From Serpens sp035497635 (GTDB lineage: Bacteria > Pseudomonadota > Gammaproteobacteria > Pseudomonadales > Pseudomonadaceae), in contig DATJDB010000334.1 in the NCBI GenBank assembly GCA_035497635.1, positions 1-8,467 on the forward strand: a DNA stretch of 8,467 bases, in the 5' to 3' direction. A program made the position numbers and the translations under genes. The notes below the pieces were generated by a model, which saw nothing but the letters and a program-made list of their open reading frames with translations, searched no databases and was not told where the DNA came from. This document shows positions 6,570 through 8,467 of the stretch, piece by piece. Position 1 is the stretch's first letter. Each line of letters starts with the position of its first letter.

Positions 6570-7427
6570 GTTGCTGTGATCTGGCCCCAAGGCGTCGAGG
6601 ATGATGGGCCAGAGCTTGTTTCGCGAGCTGCGGAACATCTCGATATGGCCGATGCTGGGGTATCCGTAATCGCTGGGCGCCAAGCGAATGACCTGCTTTT
6701 CCGCGCGCGGGTAGAGTCGCAGAAGATCCGCCACGTTTGCCGAGGTGGCAATCCAGTCATCCTCGGCGTGCACCACGGTGATCGGGGCGGCGAATTCTCC
6801 GTGGTAATCGTTCTGAATGCTGCTGCCCAGGCTGTTGAGAACATAGCCGGGGCGGCTGCACCAATCGCGCCATTGCAGGGCGACCTTGCCGGGAAGGTCT
6901 TCGCCCCAGCCGATTGATTTGCTGTTTGCGTACTTGAGCAGACGTACGCAAAGCGGCATGTAGCCCTTCATTAGCAGCGTGGCGAGCGCCCGCTTGGTGG
7001 GAGGCATGCCACCAAAGTAGCCGGTGGAGCTGGCCACGCCTACGGCGCATTTGATGGCTTTGTGATTGGGCAATATCCCCAGCATTTGTCCACCGGCGCT
7101 GTGTCCCAGCAGGCGCACCTGTGTCGAATTCGTGTATTCCAGGAGCCAACCCAGGGCCGCAGGCTGATCCAGCTCGCCCCATTGTTGCAAGGACGCATCG
7201 GAGTCACGAACGTGGCCGTGCAGGGATTGGCCGATGCCCCGATAGTCGAAGACCAGCACATCGCAGCCTTGCTCGCTCAGCCAGGTACAGAATTTGAAAT
7301 AGAAGGTTTGCGGTACGCCGGTGGCTGGGCAGAGCAGAACCGGTTCGGATGTCTCTGGGGTTTGTGCGCGAAAGAAGGTGCCGCGCAGCAGATAGTCATC
7401 CGTACATGAAATATCGATGGGCTCCAT
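6555..7427 (-). CDS. Alpha/beta hydrolase family protein
   Basis: The 290-residue protein has the alpha/beta-hydrolase fold. The nucleophile elbow is G108-H-S110-A-G112, the acid is probably D223 or D224 (VVHAEDDW), and the catalytic histidine is probably H261 (SIGHIEMFR). The strand-turn LLCPATGVPQTFY and the motifs FDYRGIGQS and WGELDQPAALGWL are typical of the predicted alpha/beta hydrolases that pseudomonads often carry beside MarR genes. No signal peptide or lid domain is seen, so the enzyme is probably cytoplasmic. The substrate is unknown; ester, thioester and lactone hydrolysis are all possible. The start at 7427 (MEPIDIS) is 7 bases after the marR stop, with GAGG overlapping that stop. 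The 32-codon in-frame extension to 7523 only reads through marR. It forms an operon with marR and presumably answers to the same repressor. Confidence 0.88.
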   Translation of the reverse strand: MEPIDISCTDDYLLRGTFFRAQTPETSEPVLLCPATGVPQTFYFKFCTWLSEQGCDVLVFDYRGIGQSLHGHVRDSDASLQQWGELDQPAALGWLLEYTNSTQVRLLGHSAGGQMLGILPNHKAIKCAVGVASSTGYFGGMPPTKRALATLLMKGYMPLCVRLLKYANSKSIGWGEDLPGKVALQWRDWCSRPGYVLNSLGSSIQNDYHGEFAAPITVVHAEDDWIATSANVADLLRLYPRAEKQVIRLAPSDYGYPSIGHIEMFRSSRNKLWPIILDALGPDHSNKKAA

Positions 7428-7434
7428 GGTGGCC

Positions 7435-7863
7435 TCACGCGTTGCGGGGTTGGGAAAGGCGGTTGTGAGCCTGGCGAAGCCAGCGTTCGACAGTTTCCAG
7501 CTCCTCCGGGGAAAAGCCTTCATTGAGCATCTCGTTCAACTGTCGGGTTTGCGCCTTCAGCTGTGGTAGGCGCTCGCGACCCTTTTCGGTGAGCCAGGCT
7601 CGTTGTGCCCGTCCATCGTTGGAGCAGGGGCGGCGCTCAAGCAGTTCGGATTTCTGCATGCGATCAATTAATCCGGACACAGCGGAGGGGGCGAGATCGA
7701 GCTGCTGGGCCAATTCCCCCATGAGCAGGCCATCGTTCTGCTCAAGCACAAAGATCACACCGCCCTGGGCTGCGCTGGCGCCTTCGCTATTCAGGCTAAT
7801 CCAGTTTTGCAATCGACGTTGACAGCTGTTGAGCAGGTAGATGAGTCGGGATTTGGGCTTCAT
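7435..7863 (-). CDS. MarR-family transcriptional regulator
   Basis: The 142-residue product is a typical single-domain MarR protein. After N-terminal dimerisation helices (LIYLLNSCQRRLQNWI, about 7-22) comes the winged helix: MGELAQQLDLAPSAVSGLIDRMQKSELL is the helix-turn-helix region, followed by the wing ERRPCSNDGRAQRAWLTEKG with the family D-x-R motif; the C-terminal helices complete the dimer. MarR proteins usually repress their own operon until a small phenolic or lipophilic ligand, or an oxidant, releases them. The start is taken at 7863 (MKPKSR) because the family begins there and the 66-codon upstream extension to 8061 covers the promoter and operator. The Shine-Dalgarno sequence is poor. 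The downstream hydrolase gene is co-transcribed and may act on the inducer. The ligand is unknown. Confidence 0.9.
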   Translation of the reverse strand: MKPKSRLIYLLNSCQRRLQNWISLNSEGASAAQGGVIFVLEQNDGLLMGELAQQLDLAPSAVSGLIDRMQKSELLERRPCSNDGRAQRAWLTEKGRERLPQLKAQTRQLNEMLNEGFSPEELETVERWLRQAHNRLSQPRNA

Positions 7864-7877
7864 TCCGGATCGCCAAG

Positions 7878-7897
7878 TTATTTCGCGTGCGAAATAA
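7878..7897. promoter_or_regulatory. Perfect palindrome, probable MarR operator
   Basis: TTATTTCGC (7878-7886) and GCGAAATAA (7889-7897) are exact inverse copies around a GT centre, giving a 20-bp near-continuous palindrome 14 bases before the marR start codon. Its size suits a MarR dimer. It overlaps the predicted -10 and start site of the marR promoter, where bound protein would block polymerase. MarR binding is inferred from position and symmetry. Confidence 0.75.
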
Positions 7898-7923
7898 ATA
7901 GCAGGCCTGTAGAGCGGAATCAA
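7895..7923 (-). promoter_or_regulatory. Predicted promoter of the marR-hydrolase operon
   Basis: On the minus strand TTGATT (7918-7923, 4 of 6 to TTGACA) and TATTTA (7895-7900, a modest -10) are exactly 17 bases apart. Transcription would start near 7888, inside the palindrome, giving a leader of about 25 nt. Confidence 0.5.
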
Positions 7924-8128
7924 GTGGATTTTCGTGGTGGAAGGGCCCACTTGGTTGGCGATTCCTTCCAGCAATATCGCGCCGGTGCTAGACCAGAAGC
8001 CTCTCCCCCCGACTGCTGGCTGGATAATTATTGGAACTCGCATCCGCTTGATTTCCTCCATCCACAGACTCCCTTGCGCAGGGTGCAGGGGGCGAAGTGG
8101 ATTAACCTAGCCTGAATTGGAGGTCGAA

Positions 8129-8335
8129 ATGACTGAGAAGTACGGCGGAAAAATGACGGTTGAAGAAGCTGGCAGAAAAGGCGGAGAAGCCACGTCTGAA
8201 AGCCATGAGCGGGAGTTCTACTAGGACATCGGCAGCAAAGGCGGTCAGTCCAGCGGTGGCAATTTCGCCAACGATCGGGAGAAGGCCTCGGAAGCCGGTC
8301 GTAAAGGAGGCTAAAATAGCAGCCAAAACGAGTGA
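8129..8335 (+). pseudogene. KGG-motif (Con-10/GsiB-like) stress protein, interrupted by stops
   Basis: GGAGG (8119-8123) five bases before ATG 8129 opens a small hydrophilic frame with three KGG-type repeats. The first is YGGKMTVEEAGRKGGEATSE; the second and third include DIGSKGGQSSGGNF and NDREKASEAGRKGG. KGG repeats mark desiccation/general-stress proteins of unknown mechanism, often under general stress control. Codon 32 is TAG (8222-8224), between HEREFY and DIGSKGG, so only 31 residues would be made. The frame then stays open, without any in-frame start, to TAA 8312-8314. After that, NSSQNE leads to TGA 8333-8335. Both early stops sit where Gln (CAG, CAA) would suit the repeat. The likeliest reading is a recent nonsense mutation in a once longer gene. 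A natural end at the TAA, a sequencing error, or readthrough cannot be excluded. Confidence 0.65.
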
Positions 8336-8394
8336 TTCGTTAATGAAAGGGCGGAGCTTCCGTGCGCCTCGCCCCGGTGAATCAGATCAGAAAT

Positions 8395-8423
8395 GCAAAA
8401 GCCGCCTCAAGGGCGGCTTTTGC
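8395..8423. terminator. Strong bidirectional terminator
   Basis: GCAAAAGCCGCC (8395-8406) and GGCGGCTTTTGC (8412-8423) form a perfect 12-bp stem with a TCAAG loop and T or A runs in both arms, so it can act on both strands. It lies about 60 to 80 bases after the KGG frame and would also serve a minus-strand gene entering from the right. The stretch between 8336 and 8394 holds nothing I can identify. Confidence 0.85.
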
Positions 8424-8467
8424 TAGCGCCTAAAAGACGCTTTATTCTGTCCGTCGCCTTTCTGTTG
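8423..8467 (-). CDS. Possible C-terminal tail of a gene entering from the right
   Basis: On the minus strand, one frame is open from the window edge and ends in TAG at 8423-8425, directly against the terminator stem. It would encode QQKGDGQNKASFRR. A stop codon abutting a terminator is what the end of a real gene looks like, but 14 codons cannot be identified and the match may be chance. Confidence 0.2.
   Translation of the reverse strand, partial: QQKGDGQNKASFRR

Noticed and set aside
7428..7523. 32-codon N-terminal extension of the alpha/beta hydrolase
   Set aside because: It is an out-of-frame reading of the 3' end of marR. The start at 7427 has GAGG and matches the fold's first strand.
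8032..8057. GGAACTC as an AlgU/sigma-E -35 for the KGG gene
   Set aside because: No TCTGA-like -10 lies at 16-17 bp spacing, so the match is probably chance. I could not place the KGG promoter.
7864..8061. 66-codon N-terminal extension of the MarR protein
   Set aside because: It would translate the palindrome and promoter and gives a non-family sequence. MKPKSR at 7863 fits the usual MarR length.
7807..8115. 102-codon plus-strand ORF over the marR 5' end and its upstream gap
   Set aside because: It covers the MarR operator antisense, has no family resemblance and no ribosome binding site.
8160..8426. 88-codon plus-strand ORF over the KGG region
   Set aside because: It runs in a different frame from the KGG repeats, crosses the terminator hairpin and has no ribosome binding site.
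8420..8448. TTGCTA-N17-TATTCT as a plus-strand promoter leaving the window
   Set aside because: Both hexamers match in 4 of 6 positions only, it overlaps the terminator arm, and no downstream gene can be seen.

Overview
The window looks like chromosomal DNA of a Pseudomonas-type gammaproteobacterium (Pseudomonadaceae). The base composition is GC-rich with strong GC3 bias. The gene order DUF1289 protein - universal stress protein - miaE - lpxH - ppiB - glnS - cysS agrees with what I remember of the Pseudomonas aeruginosa PA1788-PA1795 neighbourhood. That comparison is from memory and was not run.

Left part (1-2106): the 3' end of a four-cysteine DUF1289 gene converges on a UspE-like tandem universal stress gene (437-1300, minus). 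The usp gene diverges from miaE (1504-2106, plus), the oxygen-dependent tRNA hydroxylase. The usp-miaE gap holds an ANR/FNR-type box placed almost exactly as in class II anaerobic promoters of usp, and a TATAAT promoter for miaE.

Middle part (2133-6525): ppiB (cytoplasmic cyclophilin) and lpxH (lipid A pathway) form a minus-strand pair overlapping by ATGA. They diverge from glnS, which is followed one base later by cysS, giving a two-gene aminoacyl-tRNA synthetase operon. A perfect 6-bp inverted repeat sits between ppiB and glnS. The operon ends at a strong bidirectional terminator. No folD follows cysS here.

Right part (6526-8467), accessory in character: a minus-strand operon of a MarR regulator and an alpha/beta hydrolase, preceded by a perfect 20-bp palindrome that overlaps the likely promoter (an autoregulatory operator). 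Next comes a plus-strand KGG-motif stress protein gene with a good ribosome binding site. Its frame is interrupted by TAG and later by TAA, both at places where glutamine would fit, before a TGA. A second perfect bidirectional terminator follows, and possibly the last codons of a further minus-strand gene.

I see no mobile element, CRISPR array, tRNA or rRNA. I do not see a clearly new multi-gene system. The most unusual items are the interrupted KGG gene, the MarR operator/hydrolase unit and the ANR-type promoter of usp.
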